A stretch of DNA of 6,544 nt from an uncultured Saprospiraceae bacterium (GTDB lineage Bacteria > Bacteroidota > Bacteroidia > Chitinophagales > Saprospiraceae). This document shows, piece by piece, positions 6,009-6,544 of the stretch (positions are counted from its first letter, which is position 1; each line of letters begins with the position of its first letter). The position numbers and the translations under genes are program-made. Location: the NCBI GenBank assembly GCA_937959375.1, contig CALGLS010000364.1:1-6544 (forward strand), written 5' to 3'. The notes beneath the pieces are model-generated. The model did no database searches. It saw only the letters and a list, made by a program, of their open reading frames with translations, and had not been told where the DNA came from.

Positions 6009-6079
6009 TTAAACACTAAGTTCACTGAGTTTTTTTGCGATAACGCGCTTAGTGACCTCAGTGAACTAAGTGTTTAAAA
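6007..6079. repeat. Hairpin E, built on a CACTAAG/CACTGAG word
   Basis: Left arm 6007-6029 and right arm 6057-6079 pair over 23 positions with one mismatch. The units read CACTAAG then TTCACTGAG. The inner part of the right arm carries a third unit (CTTAGTGAC, 6048-6056) with no partner on the left. The loop contains TAACGC (6041-6046), the reverse complement of the GCGTTA found in the loops of B and D. It could end the transcript of the gene at 6187-6544, which stops 108 bases away on the minus strand. The rest of the gap, 6080-6186, holds only a small AGCTTA/TAAGCT inverted repeat (6121-6142). Confidence 0.88.
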
Positions 6080-6186
6080 ATACGCAAAAAGAGAAAACCC
6101 ACTGTATTTGACGAAGTACCAGCTTAATTAAAATCCTAAGCTTAAATTTTCTCTGTATTTCCAAAGATAATTGAGCTGATTGAAAA

Positions 6187-6544
6187 CTAAGAAAAAATTC
6201 GATCCAAAATCTCACGCTCCATTTTAATCACCAATTGAAATATAAGTTTCTGATCCTCCTTACTTAATTCATCAAAAAGCAAATCACCTTGTGTAATGAT
6301 AGCTTCTCCAATCTCCATCCCGCGAATTTCAACAGCGCTATAAACCTTAGGTCGGTTCTTCATTTTTTGAATCAAGTGTGCAACGATTTCTTTGATCTTT
6401 GCTACCAAAGTTCTGTCATGCAAAATTTCAAAGAGGCTACGACTACTGTCAATAAATGCTTCCAATTCTTTTCGTGGTAAAGAACGAATGAGCCCTTCAA
6501 TATCAGCCTTGTTATATGGAGTTGCTAGCTGTTGCAAAACAGCC
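6187..6544 (-). CDS. C-terminal part of an uncharacterised helical cytoplasmic protein, partial
   Basis: The frame is open from the right window edge to a TAG at 6187-6189. A TTG lies at 6537, but codons continue upstream of it (reading A-V before L-Q-Q), so the true N-terminus is probably beyond the window. The visible roughly 118 residues contain no signal peptide or membrane helix. They look like four or five amphipathic helices, for example ADIEGLIRSLPRKELEAFID, TLVAKIKEIVAHLIQKMKN and KEDQKLIFQLVIKMEREIL. I do not recognise a family or any catalytic motif. The amphipathic, charged helices could suit a protein-protein interaction or regulatory domain, which is inference only. Confidence 0.6.
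   Translation of the reverse strand, partial: AVLQQLATPYNKADIEGLIRSLPRKELEAFIDSSRSLFEILHDRTLVAKIKEIVAHLIQKMKNRPKVYSAVEIRGMEIGEAIITQGDLLFDELSKEDQKLIFQLVIKMEREILDRIFS

Noticed and set aside
919..6079. The hairpins as insertion sequences or transposase-bearing elements
   Set aside because: No transposase gene, no target-site duplications that I can identify, and loops of only 13-39 bases. They could still be non-autonomous, but nothing here shows mobility.

Overview
The window looks like a chromosomal segment of a Bacteroidota bacterium. A DUF4421 outer-membrane protein is present, a family seen essentially only in that phylum. There is also a secreted delta-60 repeat protein that ends in a type IX secretion (T9SS) sorting domain. 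The DNA is AT-rich and Shine-Dalgarno signals are weak. I cannot name a genus from the sequence alone.

Layout. At the left edge (1-274, +) is the C-terminal end of a COG3173/ACAD10-11-type phosphotransferase. Five bases later comes a complete small membrane methyltransferase-like gene of the ICMT/NnrU type (280-864, +), probably in the same operon. The next gap (865-1315) is filled by an imperfect tandem duplication. Each copy carries the last 15 codons of the methyltransferase gene, a long imperfect hairpin and a 14-base tail. A complete Nudix hydrolase follows (1316-1855, +), and its stop codon touches another long imperfect hairpin (1855-1954). The DUF4421 protein (2105-3106, +) converges on the delta-60/T9SS protein (3270-4838, -), with a strong hairpin terminator between them (3188-3244). 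To the right are a membrane protein I do not recognise (5105-5872, -), two abutting hairpins in the 314-base gap at 5873-6186, and the C-terminal part of an unrecognised helical protein (6187-6544, -) cut by the window edge.

How the parts relate. The coding content is ordinary: cell-envelope proteins, housekeeping hydrolysis and orphan genes. I see no defence, secretion or biosynthetic gene system. The unusual material is intergenic. Five long imperfect hairpins share one architecture: arms made of 7-10 base degenerate repeats and a short loop with a CpG-containing core. Each, however, is built from a different repeated word (CACAAAG, TTCAAA, CACATAG or CACTAAG), and within a hairpin the same word is used in both arms. 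This suggests a dispersed repeat family whose elements are homogenised internally. Other points are a perfect 16-base palindrome just upstream of the T9SS gene and a possible Bacteroidota-type promoter inside the duplicated segment, which would place one hairpin in the Nudix gene's leader.
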